Assembly: GCF_017874615.1 (NCBI RefSeq)
Contig: NZ_JAGIKV010000005.1
Span: 248,001-312,000, forward strand
Direction: 5' to 3'
Source: Paenibacillus xylanexedens
Lineage (GTDB): Bacteria; Bacillota; Bacilli; Paenibacillales; Paenibacillaceae
Length of the DNA stretch: 64,000 nucleotides
The notes beneath the pieces were generated by a model, which ran no database searches, was not told the DNA's origin, and saw only the letters and a list, made by a program, of their open reading frames with translations. This document shows positions 26,036 to 36,377 of the stretch, piece after piece (position 1 is the first letter of the stretch; each line of letters starts with the position of its first letter). The position numbers were made by a program, and so were the translations under genes.

Positions 26036-26773
26036 TCACTGTCTGTATAATTTGGTGTGCTTGATTAACTGATCAATCTCCTGCATACAAGGCATCTGTT
26101 CAATATCTCCGGCTTCAAAGCTGTCGAGGCGTGAAATCTCGAGTAACAACTGATCGAGCTTGAGCAAAATTTCCTCATTGGTGTGTAGTGCATTTTTCAC
26201 ATATGACAGATAATCGTTGTATACCTTGGTTTTTTCCTGAAAAAGCTTCTGGGGAAGTGTTGAGGATTTGGATTTCATCATGTTGGCATAGTCGGCTTCA
26301 TCGAATACATTCAACCGGTTCAGCACACTGCGGATGTTCAGGTATAACAGCTTCTCTACTTCAAGTGTGACCGATGCGAATTTCTTGTAGCTCAGTTCTC
26401 CGGGATCAAATCGCTGATGGAGCACATTCAGAAGTGTTTCTTTCTTTTTTTTCATCCGACTAAGTTGGGACAGCCCCAGCGTAATATCTTCTTCGAGCAC
26501 TTTGATGCGTCTATAAAAAGATAGTGCCTCCACATAATCTTCATGTGTTTCGATATGCTTCACGGGCAGGACTACCGGTTGTCTGAGCAGCAAGGTGTAA
26601 CTCCCATACAAGAGCGCCATTGCACTGCCGAACAGAAGGGTAACGGATAGCGCAGTTGTGAATGCACCCTCTTCGAAATTCAGCCCGATAAAGCCGGGTG
26701 AGAATGCCAGAACATTTACAGCCACAATACCGAGGATTAATCCCAACAATTTTATGTACTTGATCATGTTCAA
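26036..26773 (-). CDS. XpaC-family membrane protein
   Basis: 245 aa with two N-terminal TM segments (about 8-28 and 38-62) and a helical cytosolic part. It fits the XpaC family (5-bromo-4-chloroindolyl phosphate hydrolysis protein), the usual genetic partner of TelA. TTG 26773 is preferred because AAGGAGG lies 9 nt upstream; ATG 26767 is an alternative. First gene of the operon. Confidence 0.72.
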   Translation of the reverse strand: MNMIKYIKLLGLILGIVAVNVLAFSPGFIGLNFEEGAFTTALSVTLLFGSAMALLYGSYTLLLRQPVVLPVKHIETHEDYVEALSFYRRIKVLEEDITLGLSQLSRMKKKKETLLNVLHQRFDPGELSYKKFASVTLEVEKLLYLNIRSVLNRLNVFDEADYANMMKSKSSTLPQKLFQEKTKVYNDYLSYVKNALHTNEEILLKLDQLLLEISRLDSFEAGDIEQMPCMQEIDQLIKHTKLYRQ

Positions 26774-27101
26774 TCATCCGACCTCCTTTCATGTTATATA
26801 TTGAAGCTTTATGTCGTTATTTTCTTGTTCAGCTTATTCTTATTGTACATGATGTTAACGCTCTCAGGTGGATATGATTGGATATTTGAATACTCATAAT
26901 ATACGTGGTTTGGGCTTATCCCATTTCATATTTTCAGGGACAACGTGGAACTTGGCAGGAAATTTTGTGGTCAATCCATTAAAAGTGAGTTTTACGAGAC
27001 AGCAGATTGTGGAGAAGAAATGTTATCAGGTAATACGTGGAAAATAGCTATGCGTGTCATTTTTTATATAAGACTTGTCTGAAAAAGGAGCAAAGCAAAA
27101 A

Positions 27102-27131
27102 GGACGAATCGGAGATCATCCGGTTTCGTCC
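27102..27131. terminator. Hairpin, possible terminator
   Basis: GGACGAATCGG pairs with CCGGTTTCGTCC. It lies in the 672-bp gene-free region 26774-27445, which also holds family-2 repeat copy B and otherwise nothing I can support. Confidence 0.45.
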
Positions 27132-27194
27132 CTTATGCGTTGGTTTTTCATTTTTGGTATTCTTATTGAAAATTTTGATGCCGTTTTCTACAGC

Positions 27195-27387
27195 TAACGA
27201 ACTGAGGTGACGTTATTAGGTACATTCCAGCTCTTCTAAAAATGTAACGAACCTGAGACACGTTATGTTCGTGTATTAGGTGTAAAAACGTTGTTTATCG
27301 CCTATTTCGAGTTAAATAGCATCACTGAGATTCGTTACATTTCCCAACTCACCTAAATTCCCAATATAAGGTGTGTACGGTTCGTTA
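27195..27387. repeat. TAACGAAYC palindromic repeat, family 2, copy B
   Basis: Left arm has boxes beginning TAACGAACTGAGG and TAACGAACCTGAG. The right arm is inverted, with boxes that read TAACGAACCGTACACACCTT and TAACGAATCTCAG on the minus strand. Four boxes in two facing arms of about 75 bp. Confidence 0.75.
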
Positions 27388-27445
27388 GAATAAAAAAATG
27401 TCCGACATATTTCCCCCTCTGTAGCAGACAGATTTACGCTTCGCA

Positions 27446-28012
27446 CTACCTGAACTTGAACAGCGAATCCATCGGGATTACCAGTTCGGGATATATAACC
27501 GATTGAATCGTTTCCTGCTCTGTATATAGATGACGGGTCTGGTAACTGCCTTCCTCCAGCGTGTACACATGGACGGTTTGATTGCCGGGGTCAACAATCC
27601 AGTATTCGTTCACACCGTATTTCTGATACAAGTTAAATTTTTCGTTAAAATCCTTTAACGCAGTCGAAGGCGATAACACCTCGATAACTAAAGAAGGTGC
27701 ACCGTGACAGCCATTTTTAGATATCTGGTCTTTGGAGCACACCACCGATAGATCAGGTTGTACAACTTGATCTGGTAGGTCATATTGTTCATTTTCGCTA
27801 AAATACACATCAAAAGGGGCAACAAACACGAAACATTTCCGATTCTGAAAAAAAGTCCGCAAAGAGAAGTGCAGCTCACCAACAATAAACTGGTGCGATG
27901 AAGTAGGTACTGGCGACATATTAAAAGCTTTGCCGTTAATTAATTCCCATGCCCCCTCCCAAGTTAACCAATCCTGAAAGTTATAAGTACCTTTATTATC
28001 GGGTTTTGCCAC
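27446..28012 (-). CDS. Uma2-family (DUF820) putative nuclease
   Basis: 188-aa protein of the Uma2/DUF820 family, PD-(D/E)XK fold. The core is visible: VVQPDLSVVCSKDQ, then LVIEVLSPSTALKDFNEKFN with the catalytic E-x-hydrophobic-S-P-S motif, then YGVNEYWIVDP. GTG 28012 is favoured, since GAGGAGG lies 8 nt upstream; the open frame extends to 28033. These genes are widespread and often multiple in Gram-positive and cyanobacterial genomes; the biological role is unsettled. No toxin, antitoxin or transposase partner lies next to it. Confidence 0.82.
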   Translation of the reverse strand: MAKPDNKGTYNFQDWLTWEGAWELINGKAFNMSPVPTSSHQFIVGELHFSLRTFFQNRKCFVFVAPFDVYFSENEQYDLPDQVVQPDLSVVCSKDQISKNGCHGAPSLVIEVLSPSTALKDFNEKFNLYQKYGVNEYWIVDPGNQTVHVYTLEEGSYQTRHLYTEQETIQSVIYPELVIPMDSLFKFR

Positions 28013-28096
28013 ACTTCCAACCTCCTCTTCCAACTAACCGTAATTTATTTTTATTATAACATTGTGTGTTTGCGCCTTTTCACACCATGCCTCTTA

Positions 28097-30418
28097 TTAC
28101 GAAAAGATGGAATCCGGTTTGGTTCGCGTGGTGCGCACCTCTACAACTTTCCCGGCACAGCCATTGTCGCCCTTCGCCTGAAACATTACCGTAATGCTGT
28201 CTTTACCTGATGTTACGGCCTCAGGAATATCGTAGGTCACATAGAACACGTCGCCAATCTTGTTCATATGAATTCGCTGCTCTCCAATGAGTGTTCCATC
28301 CACGGTAATGGTGAATTGTCTGTCATATAACGTACCTTCCCGTCCAAACGTGGAATGATCTCCACCCCAATAGGCCACACATAGATAATTGGTTGCCTCA
28401 CGATCCACTGCCAGTTGATAACTGAAGTAAGCCCCACTGACGCCATAAGCCTCTCGCCACATATGCAACTTCTTACGGCCATCTGTGGTTGAACCGTTGT
28501 GGTGCTCCCCACGGCAGTTGCTATCCAGTTGATGTCCAATCTCATCCTGCTGACCGTCAGCCTGAACCCTGTCGATCGTGATATCGTTCAACTCTTTCTC
28601 CAGCGCATCCCCTTCATCGTTAAACGGCCAGTACACGGTATAAAATTCGTGATGCACATCATAGAACGGAATGAGCTTCACGGCTTCGCCTGTGGAAGTA
28701 ACATCTTTGCTAAGTTCAAATGTTAACGTGTCTGCATCTACAACCTTGATCCACTCTCGTACATCCTCCTGCTCCGTCCAGATCACAGGTACAGGTGCAG
28801 TCTTGGGATTCAGCGCTGTTTCGTCCACAATCGTATCCTCGGGAAGGCCCTCGTTTCCTAGTGCACCAGCGAGTACTATCGGGCCGTACAGGAATGCCAC
28901 CTTGTGGGCATCATCCCGGGAAGTGTACTGTCGGAGTGACATCGGCAGTGTGATTGTGATGACATCACCCGTTGTCCATGTGCGGTCGATGGAAAGATAG
29001 CCGGGTTCCATCCGTGTATACGGATGTTCCGTATCCCCATTGACGGTTGCCGTCATTGGCTGTTGCAGCCATGAGGGCACACGTAATCTTAGATGAGCCG
29101 AGGCGTTGCCTCCGGTGATCGTCAGGGTTACCTTTTCCGAATAAGGAAAGTCGGTTTCAAGCTTCAGAGATAACCCTTGTGACGCCCAATCCAGTTGGGA
29201 AGCGATATACAGGTTGACGTACAGGTCCTGTTCATCCTCAAAATAGATCGCCTCGGCATATTTGCCCGGGTTCTCCATGCCTGATCCTGTACAGCACCAC
29301 CAAGCGGTATCGTGAGTACCATAGATTTTGTAGTGGCCTTGCAGCGTTGATGCAAAATACGTCTTGTTCCCCGTATCCGGGTCCTGCGTGCCGAGGATGT
29401 GATTATAGATGGCGTTTTCATAATAGTCCATGTAGGCGCTATCGTGATTCCAGGCGAAGAGTTGCTTCGTTAGATGTAACATGTTGTGAGTACAACAGCT
29501 CTCTCCTGTTTTGATGCCCAGACTCTCCATACCCTTTGCTTCGTAATGCTCCGAAATGCTCGTCGCACCAAATACGTAAGAACGATGATGCACCGTGGTG
29601 TTCCAGAAAAACTCTGCAGCTGTCCGATAACTCTCATGGGTATGGTCCTGGTTGTAGATTTCGGCTGCACCGATCACTTTGGGAATCTGCGTATTTGCGT
29701 GTTTGCCTTGAAGATCGTCTTGCTTATGCTCCAAGGGTCTCAGGATCAATTGATGGGTGAACTTGTTAGCGATCTCAAGATATAAGGCTTTGCCGGTAAT
29801 CCCATACAAATGTGCAAATACTTCATTCATGCCCCCGTGTTCACTTTGAAGCATCGTCTGCATCTGTTCTTCTGTCATCGGGAGCAAACCTTCAACCGCC
29901 CAGTCTGCAAATCGAGTAACTACATCAAGTGCCTGTCCGTTGCCAGTGAGTTTATGGGCATCAATCAGGCCGCGATAGATTTTGTGCACACTGTACCAGG
30001 GAACCCAGTATTCACCGATGTTGAACCCACCGATATTCTCTGCTCGAAAAGCCATGTGGAAAGGTTCTTCGGACAAACCACCGATATACCCGCTCCCCGT
30101 GGTCTGCTGGATTCTCGCCAGTTCGGTGACCGCATAATCCAGTCTTTCTTTTAACGTGATATTCCCGGTTGCCTGATACGTCACAGCCAGGGCAGACAGA
30201 TAATGTCCGAGGGAATGTCCACTGATGGTACGTGCCTCCCAACCCGCGTAGCGCTCTTTTTGGGCAGGCAAACCATGAGCTTTGAAGCACGGAGCCAGGA
30301 ATCGATCAATATCCAGCGATAACAGGTAACGCTCCCCCACCTCTTGTGATGTTTGGAACACACCATTTAACAGATCTACATGTTCCGGTCCCAGAAATCC
30401 TTTTTTCGTATCAATCAT
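28097..30418 (-). CDS. GH127-type beta-L-arabinofuranosidase (DUF1680)
   Basis: 773-aa cytosolic glycoside hydrolase. An (alpha/alpha)6 barrel occupies the N-terminal two thirds, with family motifs GHYLSALA, GESCCTHNMLHLTKQLF and WWCCTGSGMENPGKYAEAIY. The paired cysteines correspond to the zinc-bound cysteine nucleophile of GH127. A C-terminal beta-sandwich region follows. ATG 30418 is preferred over GTG 30427 because AAGGAG lies 8 nt before it. The absence of a signal peptide suggests it trims imported arabino-oligosaccharides. Divergent from an AraC regulator. Confidence 0.9.
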   Translation of the reverse strand: MIDTKKGFLGPEHVDLLNGVFQTSQEVGERYLLSLDIDRFLAPCFKAHGLPAQKERYAGWEARTISGHSLGHYLSALAVTYQATGNITLKERLDYAVTELARIQQTTGSGYIGGLSEEPFHMAFRAENIGGFNIGEYWVPWYSVHKIYRGLIDAHKLTGNGQALDVVTRFADWAVEGLLPMTEEQMQTMLQSEHGGMNEVFAHLYGITGKALYLEIANKFTHQLILRPLEHKQDDLQGKHANTQIPKVIGAAEIYNQDHTHESYRTAAEFFWNTTVHHRSYVFGATSISEHYEAKGMESLGIKTGESCCTHNMLHLTKQLFAWNHDSAYMDYYENAIYNHILGTQDPDTGNKTYFASTLQGHYKIYGTHDTAWWCCTGSGMENPGKYAEAIYFEDEQDLYVNLYIASQLDWASQGLSLKLETDFPYSEKVTLTITGGNASAHLRLRVPSWLQQPMTATVNGDTEHPYTRMEPGYLSIDRTWTTGDVITITLPMSLRQYTSRDDAHKVAFLYGPIVLAGALGNEGLPEDTIVDETALNPKTAPVPVIWTEQEDVREWIKVVDADTLTFELSKDVTSTGEAVKLIPFYDVHHEFYTVYWPFNDEGDALEKELNDITIDRVQADGQQDEIGHQLDSNCRGEHHNGSTTDGRKKLHMWREAYGVSGAYFSYQLAVDREATNYLCVAYWGGDHSTFGREGTLYDRQFTITVDGTLIGEQRIHMNKIGDVFYVTYDIPEAVTSGKDSITVMFQAKGDNGCAGKVVEVRTTRTKPDSIFS

Positions 30419-30600
30419 TACACTCACTCCTTCTCGGGATGTAATAGATATCCATTCATTCTTGAGGGGTAAAATCCGTTTTATTAGCTACAAGACTAAT
30501 ACTTATCAATCCACTGTAGAGCTTGAATATCCTCATATTATCAAATAAAATACAATTACATCAGACTCATAATTCAAGAAAAGGTGGATAAATCCGTCCT

Positions 30601-31365
30601 ATGCAAAAGCCACTGGAACATTACCTGTGCGGCAAGTTCATATCCGAAGGCAACTGGAGCCACATGAGACGCAGCATGCCTGTTCACGAGATTATTTTGA
30701 TGCTGGAAGGTGAGATGTACATCGCGGAAGAAGAGGAACAATATGTAGTTCGTGCCAACGATCTGTTGTTTCTGCGCGCCGGTCGCACCCATTACGGCTA
30801 CCAGATCAGCGACGCCCCCGTAAGCTTCTACTGGGTTCACTATGATGCCATGCAGTCAGAATTCAGTCGCTTTAGGACACATGCCACCATTCAGGTGCCT
30901 TCCATGGCCAATCAGTTATTCAAGCAGTTGCTGCATGTGTCATCCTTCTCACCCGAGGAAGCCAACGCTGCTTTGTTATTGTTGTTCAGAGAACTGGAGC
31001 GCAATATAGAGACGGATTATCGCCCGCACAATGCAATTGTGGACCATATCTGCAAGTGGGTCGATATTCATCTGCATACAAACATCACGGTGAGTCAGAT
31101 TGCGGAAAATTTTAATTTTAATAAAGACTATATCTCCAAAATGGTGAAACGCGAGAAAGGTACCGGTCTCAAAACCTATATCCTCACAGAACGTATTCGC
31201 CGGGCAAAACAGTTGCTGCTCAACACCAATGCCAGTGTAAAAGAAATTGCCGGACAATGCGGCTTCTCCGACTACAAGCTGTTCCTGCGCATGTTTAAGC
31301 AATACGAGGGCAATACGCCAACCGAATATCGCAATCATCTGTATTCCACACAGCTCAATCGCTGA
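30601..31365 (+). CDS. AraC-family regulator with cupin sensor
   Basis: 254-aa regulator. The N-terminal cupin-like region (about 1-140) includes HEIILMLEGEMYIAEE and LLFLRAGRTHYGYQ. The C-terminal double HTH has ITVSQIAENFNFNKDYISKM and VKEIAGQCGFSDYKLFLRMF, with the closing GNTPTEYR. ATG 30601 with AAGGTGG upstream. Divergent from the GH127 gene, so it is its likely activator in response to an arabinoside. Confidence 0.9.
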   Translation: MQKPLEHYLCGKFISEGNWSHMRRSMPVHEIILMLEGEMYIAEEEEQYVVRANDLLFLRAGRTHYGYQISDAPVSFYWVHYDAMQSEFSRFRTHATIQVPSMANQLFKQLLHVSSFSPEEANAALLLLFRELERNIETDYRPHNAIVDHICKWVDIHLHTNITVSQIAENFNFNKDYISKMVKREKGTGLKTYILTERIRRAKQLLLNTNASVKEIAGQCGFSDYKLFLRMFKQYEGNTPTEYRNHLYSTQLNR

Positions 31366-31493
31366 TGCGCTACGATCTATAGAAATGACTGAGTTACCTA
31401 TAGAAAATTTGAATAAATCGGATTGAATCCGTTATGGTAAAATGCAGAAAACTATATTCCATACTTAACCCATAAGAGAAGGGGAATTATAAA

Positions 31494-32006
31494 ATGACAA
31501 CGGCTGCCGTTACGATTCATCCTGCCACAGAAGCAGACCATCCAGAGATTGTAGATATCCTTGTTGCAAGTTATGCCGAGTATCGGGAGACTTTTGAGCA
31601 AAATGAACGATGGGAGGCCTACCTAAAAGATATTCGAGAGTCTGTGGTTAATCCGTACCTGACACAATTATGGATCGCAAAGATTGATGATCAGATTGTC
31701 GGTACAGTCCAATTATTCGAAACAGCACGCAAGGCTTATCCAAACTTTGAATTGCCAATCGATTATCCGTTTATTCGGCTGCTGGGTGTTGATCCAAAAT
31801 GGAGAGGTCACGGGATTGCCAGAGTATTGCTCCAGCAATGCGTAGACTCTGCCAAAGACATGGGCAAAAATACGGTGTATTTATATACAGGCGGTCAGAT
31901 GGTCAATGCCATCCGTTTGTATGAACGTTTTGGATTTACAGAGGATAAGGAGTTCAGCTCCGAGAGTGGCGGGGGCAAGGCAATATGCTACCGTTATGAT
32001 TCCTAG
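31494..32006 (+). CDS. GNAT-family N-acetyltransferase
   Basis: 170 aa. Acetyl-CoA site in RLLGVDPKWRGHGIARVLL (R/Q-x-x-G-x-G/A pattern), then YLYTGGQMVNAIRLYERFGF. SD AAGGGGA about 10 nt before ATG. Acceptor unknown. Single-gene unit ending at a strong terminator. Confidence 0.85.
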   Translation: MTTAAVTIHPATEADHPEIVDILVASYAEYRETFEQNERWEAYLKDIRESVVNPYLTQLWIAKIDDQIVGTVQLFETARKAYPNFELPIDYPFIRLLGVDPKWRGHGIARVLLQQCVDSAKDMGKNTVYLYTGGQMVNAIRLYERFGFTEDKEFSSESGGGKAICYRYDS

Positions 32007-32053
32007 TGTTGGCTAACACCAACACGGGATTAGGGAACAGAGAATGAAATGTA

Positions 32054-32085
32054 AAAAAGACCGATCATCTTCATGACGGTCTTTT
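32054..32085. terminator. Terminator between GNAT and butanediol dehydrogenase genes
   Basis: AAAAGACCG pairs with CGGTCTTTT, serving both convergent genes. Confidence 0.8.
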
Positions 32086-32139
32086 CTACGTTTATAAATG
32101 ATCAATCAACATTTGAAATGTTACATCGCTATTGATTTT

Positions 32140-33183
32140 TTAGCCGCCAATCTCTACCAAAATCTTCGCATGGCTCTTGTCGCTCATTAACAGCTCAAGC
32201 CCTTCCTGAACGATGTCGTCAAGTTTGATTTTCTTGGTGATGACCTGTTTCACATCGAGCGACCCTTCAGCAATCAATGAAATCACTTCAGGGAAAATGT
32301 GGCGATATGCCAGCGTTGCCGTTAGATTCGCTTCTTTGACCAGAAGATCAAAGAAGTTCACTTGAAGCGGATTTGGAATCGCTGCGATGACAACAACTTC
32401 TCCACCTTTTTTGACAACCGCAATGGCGCTATCCATCGTTGGTTGCACACCTGCTGCTTCATAAGCCACATCAATGCCACCCGATTGTTGCAAGATCACC
32501 TCTGTTGCACTGACTTTGGCACTGTTCACCGGAATCGCTCCCAACTTGGCTGCCAGGTCCAGACGTTCCTCAAATACATCAACTGCATAGATTTCAGAGG
32601 CTCCTGCAGCTTTGGCAGACAGTATGGTCAGTAGTCCAATTGGACCAGCTCCGTATACGGCTACTTTGTTCCCCACTTTCAGCTTGCTGTGACGAACCGC
32701 GTGAAAGGCTACGGCTGTAGGCTCTACAAGCGCACCTTCTTCGAAAGATACGTTATCCGGTATGGGATGAACCATATATGCTTCAACAACAACATACTCC
32801 GCAAAACCACCATCACCATTCAGTCCAACGAATCCAAATTGAGTACACTGGTTGTAACGTCCCTGGATACAGTACTCACATTTTCCGCAATGGTACAACG
32901 GCTCTACCACAACTCGATCCCCTACACTGATACCGCTTACATTACTCACCAATTCACTTACGGTTCCTGCAAATTCATGACCCAGTGTCAATGGTGCTTT
33001 CTGTCCTGAGAGCGGATGATTCTCGCCTTCTTGAATACCCACACCATGATGATAGGCATGCAAGTCACTGCCGCAGATCCCCGCATATTCAACTTTGATT
33101 TTGACCTGACCCGCTTGAGCAACCGGAACCTCCCGCTCTTCCACACGCACGTCTTTATGGGCATACCATACTGCTGCTTTCAT
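32140..33183 (-). CDS. bdhA: Zinc-dependent (R,R)-butanediol dehydrogenase-type alcohol dehydrogenase
   Basis: 347-aa medium-chain dehydrogenase. The catalytic zinc ligands are Cys in GICGSDLHAY and His/Glu in LTLGHEFAG. Structural zinc cysteines are in HCGKCEYCIQGRYNQC, and the NAD-binding motif is GAGPIGL. The acetoin/butanediol dehydrogenase group (BdhA/YdjL) fits best because of the HHGVGIQEGENHPLSG insertion. ATG 33183 (MKAAVWYAH) is chosen: AAAGGGG lies 9 nt upstream, while an in-frame ATG at 33192 abuts it. Divergent from a LysR regulator with a palindromic site in between. Confidence 0.88.
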   Translation of the reverse strand: MKAAVWYAHKDVRVEEREVPVAQAGQVKIKVEYAGICGSDLHAYHHGVGIQEGENHPLSGQKAPLTLGHEFAGTVSELVSNVSGISVGDRVVVEPLYHCGKCEYCIQGRYNQCTQFGFVGLNGDGGFAEYVVVEAYMVHPIPDNVSFEEGALVEPTAVAFHAVRHSKLKVGNKVAVYGAGPIGLLTILSAKAAGASEIYAVDVFEERLDLAAKLGAIPVNSAKVSATEVILQQSGGIDVAYEAAGVQPTMDSAIAVVKKGGEVVVIAAIPNPLQVNFFDLLVKEANLTATLAYRHIFPEVISLIAEGSLDVKQVITKKIKLDDIVQEGLELLMSDKSHAKILVEIGG

Positions 33184-33253
33184 GAAGTTCATCCCCTTTG
33201 TATGATTGTCTATATATTATATCGCTGTTCATGTATTATTCATATTTATAGAT

Positions 33254-33271
33254 ACTAATGTTAACATTAGT
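33254..33271. promoter_or_regulatory. 18-bp perfect palindrome, probable LysR operator
   Basis: ACTAATGTTAACATTAGT lies between bdhA and the lysR-type gene, 29 bp before the LysR start. It includes a T-N11-A pattern typical of LysR regulators. Confidence 0.75.
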
Positions 33272-33299
33272 TGTATTAATGCTAAACGGAGATGAAATT

Positions 33300-34211
33300 A
33301 TGAATCTGGAACAGCTCGAATATGTCGTTGAAATTGCGAAAACGAAATCATTCTCCGCCGCCTCGGAACATCTACATGTCACACAATCGGCGATCAGCCA
33401 ATCGGTTCATCGTCTGGAGAAAGAATTGGGTATCATCCTATTCGAACGCTCGCGGCAGGGAACTCATCCCACTCCCGAAGGCAAACAATTCATTGCCAAG
33501 GCACTGGATATTTTACAGCGGATTGATGAATTGAAATCCCTGAACGCCGAAGCCTCCTCTCTTAGCGGAGAGCTTCATGTGGCTACTTTTCCAAGTGTTA
33601 TGCCCTATCTTGTCCAGTCTGCTGCGGATATGAAGCGTGAGCACCCGCAACTTAATATCTCCATTGAAGAGAAAGGGTCCATGGAAATTATCGAAGATAT
33701 TCGCAATAACAAAACCCATCTGGGCTTTATCGCGATCTATGCGAAACAATTGCGGGAATTCGATGGACTTCACTTCAGTCCCATGTATTCGGGCAAGCTG
33801 GTAGTTGGTACTCATCACCTGTCTGAACTTGCCAAGCACAGCCGTGTTACACCGGATCAATTAAAAGAACACAAGCTGGCACTGTATCGAGATGGTTTCA
33901 TCGAAGATTTCATCAAGGAATTCACCTATGATCATGGACCTCTGTCCATTCTGTTTAAAACAAATAATTCAGAAGCCATCAACATGGTGTTAAGAAACGA
34001 TATTGCCGCCACGATTGGTCACGACTTTTCCTTTCACCAAAATCCCTTATGGAAAGAAGGTCTGGTGAAGATGGTAGAGATCGCTGGAATCGATCAACCG
34101 AAAATGCAGATTGGCTTCGTACAGACGGAGTCCAAGGAGTCCGCCGTAGCTGCAGAGCGATTCGCCCAACGCTTCAGACAGGCGATAGAGCTGGATCATT
34201 TAAAAATTTAA
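33300..34211 (+). CDS. LysR-family regulator (butanediol dehydrogenase neighbour)
   Basis: 303-aa regulator. N-terminal winged HTH MNLEQLEYVVEIAKTKSFSA followed by the AISQSVHRLEKELGIILFER helix; C-terminal effector-binding domain. ATG 33300 is the start that matches the LysR consensus; a longer frame to 33258 would run through the palindromic operator. Divergent arrangement suggests control of bdhA, perhaps by acetate or acetoin as in AlsR, but the sequence does not show this. Confidence 0.87.
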   Translation: MNLEQLEYVVEIAKTKSFSAASEHLHVTQSAISQSVHRLEKELGIILFERSRQGTHPTPEGKQFIAKALDILQRIDELKSLNAEASSLSGELHVATFPSVMPYLVQSAADMKREHPQLNISIEEKGSMEIIEDIRNNKTHLGFIAIYAKQLREFDGLHFSPMYSGKLVVGTHHLSELAKHSRVTPDQLKEHKLALYRDGFIEDFIKEFTYDHGPLSILFKTNNSEAINMVLRNDIAATIGHDFSFHQNPLWKEGLVKMVEIAGIDQPKMQIGFVQTESKESAVAAERFAQRFRQAIELDHLKI

Positions 34212-34215
34212 ATCT

Positions 34216-34284
34216 AAAAAAGTGCTCCACCCTTTGAAGGAAGTTTGAGATGAACACCAACTTCTCCAAGAGCGGAACACTTTT
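34216..34284 (+). terminator. Terminator after the LysR gene
   Basis: AAAAGTGCTCC pairs with GGAACACTTTT, and an internal GAAGTTTG/CAACTTC-like stem adds stability. Confidence 0.6.
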
Positions 34285-34325
34285 CTAACTGCCTCTTGCG
34301 TTACTATTACTACACCTAACTCAAA

Positions 34326-36080
34326 TTACACTTTCACTTTTCGTACGGCTTCACTCATCTCGTTCGTCTGCTGCTCCAGCATGGTGGAGGTCTGCGCCAC
34401 CCTGTTGAACATGGCCGACTGTTCACGCATCAAGCGATAGATTTCATCCGAATGATCCGACACCCCGGCTGATATCTGCGAGATCGTATTGACGGAGGCT
34501 GCGGCCTCTTCCGATCCTGCCGAGATTTCCTCTGCCGCAGCGGAGACTTCCTGAATGCGACTGGTTACCAGTTGGAACGCGTCAACTACATGAGCGAAAG
34601 CTTGCTCCGCTTCTGCGGTAATTGTAACCCCTTGTCCAATCTCGGTTGCAGTAACCCCCATCTGTGAGCCAATCTGCTGTGATTCTTGTTGAATACGAAG
34701 CAGCAAGTCGGAGATCCGTTCCATGGATGTGCTTGAGGCCTCAGCAAGCTTCCGAACTTCATCCGCCACAACCGCAAAACCTTTGCCGTGTTCTCCTGCA
34801 TGTGCTGCCTCTATGGATGCATTAAGCGCAAGTAGCTTCGTCTGACTCGCAAAGTCACGAACCGTGTGCAGGGCACCACCAATTTCCTGGGAGTAGTTGT
34901 TCAACACCTGAACCATCGCTACAACTTCACTTGAGACATTTGAGATACTCTCCATCTGTGTTTTCATTAGTGTCATGCTCTGTTTACCGGACTCCGCCGT
35001 AGAAAGCGCACTTGTTGCTGCATCCGATACAATCATCGAGGATTCGGAAATATCCGTTATGCCTTTTGCAATCTCTTCCATCGCATTCGCACTATCGCTT
35101 GCACCCTGCTTCTGCGTATGTGCACCCTGCCTAATCTGTTCGACAGATTGATCAACCGTCTTGCCCATCTCAAGCATCTCTTCGGTACTGCGATTAAATT
35201 CCTTCGTTGATTCCGATAAAATATCTGTGGTTACTGCTACGCCTTCAACCATGTTACTCACAATCTTATTCAAGTTCCCGGACATATGTATCATCGCTTG
35301 ATATGTTGTTCCAATCTCATCTTGGCTGCGCAAACGATACGACGTCAAAATTTGATTCGCTTCTGCAAGCTCACCCTGTGCCATTTTTTCCACACTCGCC
35401 TTCAGCGGTTGAAGTGGTCGCAGTCCTCTTACGATAAACCACGTGACAACAGCAATGCCTATAAGTGTAATTAAAAGTAACAAAGCATAGAAGGGAATAC
35501 TCGATTTCATTATATCTGACTCAATGCTTCCGATGACCGATACCGCCGTATCGATACCAATTACACCTGTTACAGCACCGTTACTATCCAGCATGGGAGC
35601 GTAAGAGGAAATATAGTCGCCGTACTCCTCATTGTTAATAATCGAAGAACTGGCTGTTTGCCCCTGTAACAGCTTCTGCACAGCCTCCTGAGGGACATCC
35701 GTAACTTCATTAATCGGTGAGGCTTTATCTGCATCCTTCATACCGTCCACCATAATAAGTGGCGTACCTTTGTCATCTATTTTGACGAAATACACATACA
35801 TTGCACCAATGCTTACGCGAAAGTCATCCAGTTCATCACGAATCTTCAAGAATTCGTCATTCTCCTTGGGGTCCTTGGCAAACTCGGCATAAGATGCTGT
35901 ATCCAGCTGATTCACATAACTCTGAGCAATCTGGATGTTGTAACTCGAAATGGCCTCCTGCGCAGCTAGTTTCATATTGGCCACCTGTAACAGCATGCTT
36001 CCAACGGCTATAATCGTAATGACCAGTGTGACTACTGCAACAATGCGCACAACCAAACGTTTTCTAAAAAAACCAATCAT
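34326..36080 (-). CDS. Methyl-accepting chemotaxis protein
   Basis: 584-aa chemoreceptor. N-terminal TM (about 11-32), extracellular sensor domain (about 33-195, Cache-like, with [16 protein letters not shown]), second TM (about 196-217), HAMP, then the long coiled-coil signalling domain with the hairpin tip [20 protein letters not shown] and [10 protein letters not shown]. No CheA/W genes nearby; orphan receptor. Ligand unknown. Confidence 0.92.
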   Translation of the reverse strand: MIGFFRKRLVVRIVAVVTLVITIIAVGSMLLQVANMKLAAQEAISSYNIQIAQSYVNQLDTASYAEFAKDPKENDEFLKIRDELDDFRVSIGAMYVYFVKIDDKGTPLIMVDGMKDADKASPINEVTDVPQEAVQKLLQGQTASSSIINNEEYGDYISSYAPMLDSNGAVTGVIGIDTAVSVIGSIESDIMKSSIPFYALLLLITLIGIAVVTWFIVRGLRPLQPLKASVEKMAQGELAEANQILTSYRLRSQDEIGTTYQAMIHMSGNLNKIVSNMVEGVAVTTDILSESTKEFNRSTEEMLEMGKTVDQSVEQIRQGAHTQKQGASDSANAMEEIAKGITDISESSMIVSDAATSALSTAESGKQSMTLMKTQMESISNVSSEVVAMVQVLNNYSQEIGGALHTVRDFASQTKLLALNASIEAAHAGEHGKGFAVVADEVRKLAEASSTSMERISDLLLRIQQESQQIGSQMGVTATEIGQGVTITAEAEQAFAHVVDAFQLVTSRIQEVSAAAEEISAGSEEAAASVNTISQISAGVSDHSDEIYRLMREQSAMFNRVAQTSTMLEQQTNEMSEAVRKVKV

Positions 36081-36312
36081 CCGCTCCTCTTCCTCTCCCG
36101 TGAACCCAAGCCTTTTTGACTAGGCGCTACCCAAAAAACGCATGCTTGAAGCACTATGTATGGGAAAATAGTAAACGAATATGTCGAATTAGGCAAGAAA
36201 ATATTGGGTTAACATAAAAACGCTATCATGGCCGTGGTAGCTTTGTTCATTAGAACTGCATTTAGGCTTAATTTCAGAGGATTTGTTTAGGTTCTTTGCA
36301 GTGAAAAATGAT

Positions 36313-36347
36313 AAAAAAAAACATCCCGACGCAAGCGCCGAGATGTT
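36313..36347 (-). terminator. Terminator of the amino-acid permease gene
   Basis: ACATC-CGACG-CAAG-CGCCG-GATGT stem; read on the minus strand it ends in a long T-run. Confidence 0.75.
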
Positions 36348-36377
36348 GAGGTGTTCTACATTTGAATGTCACATATA

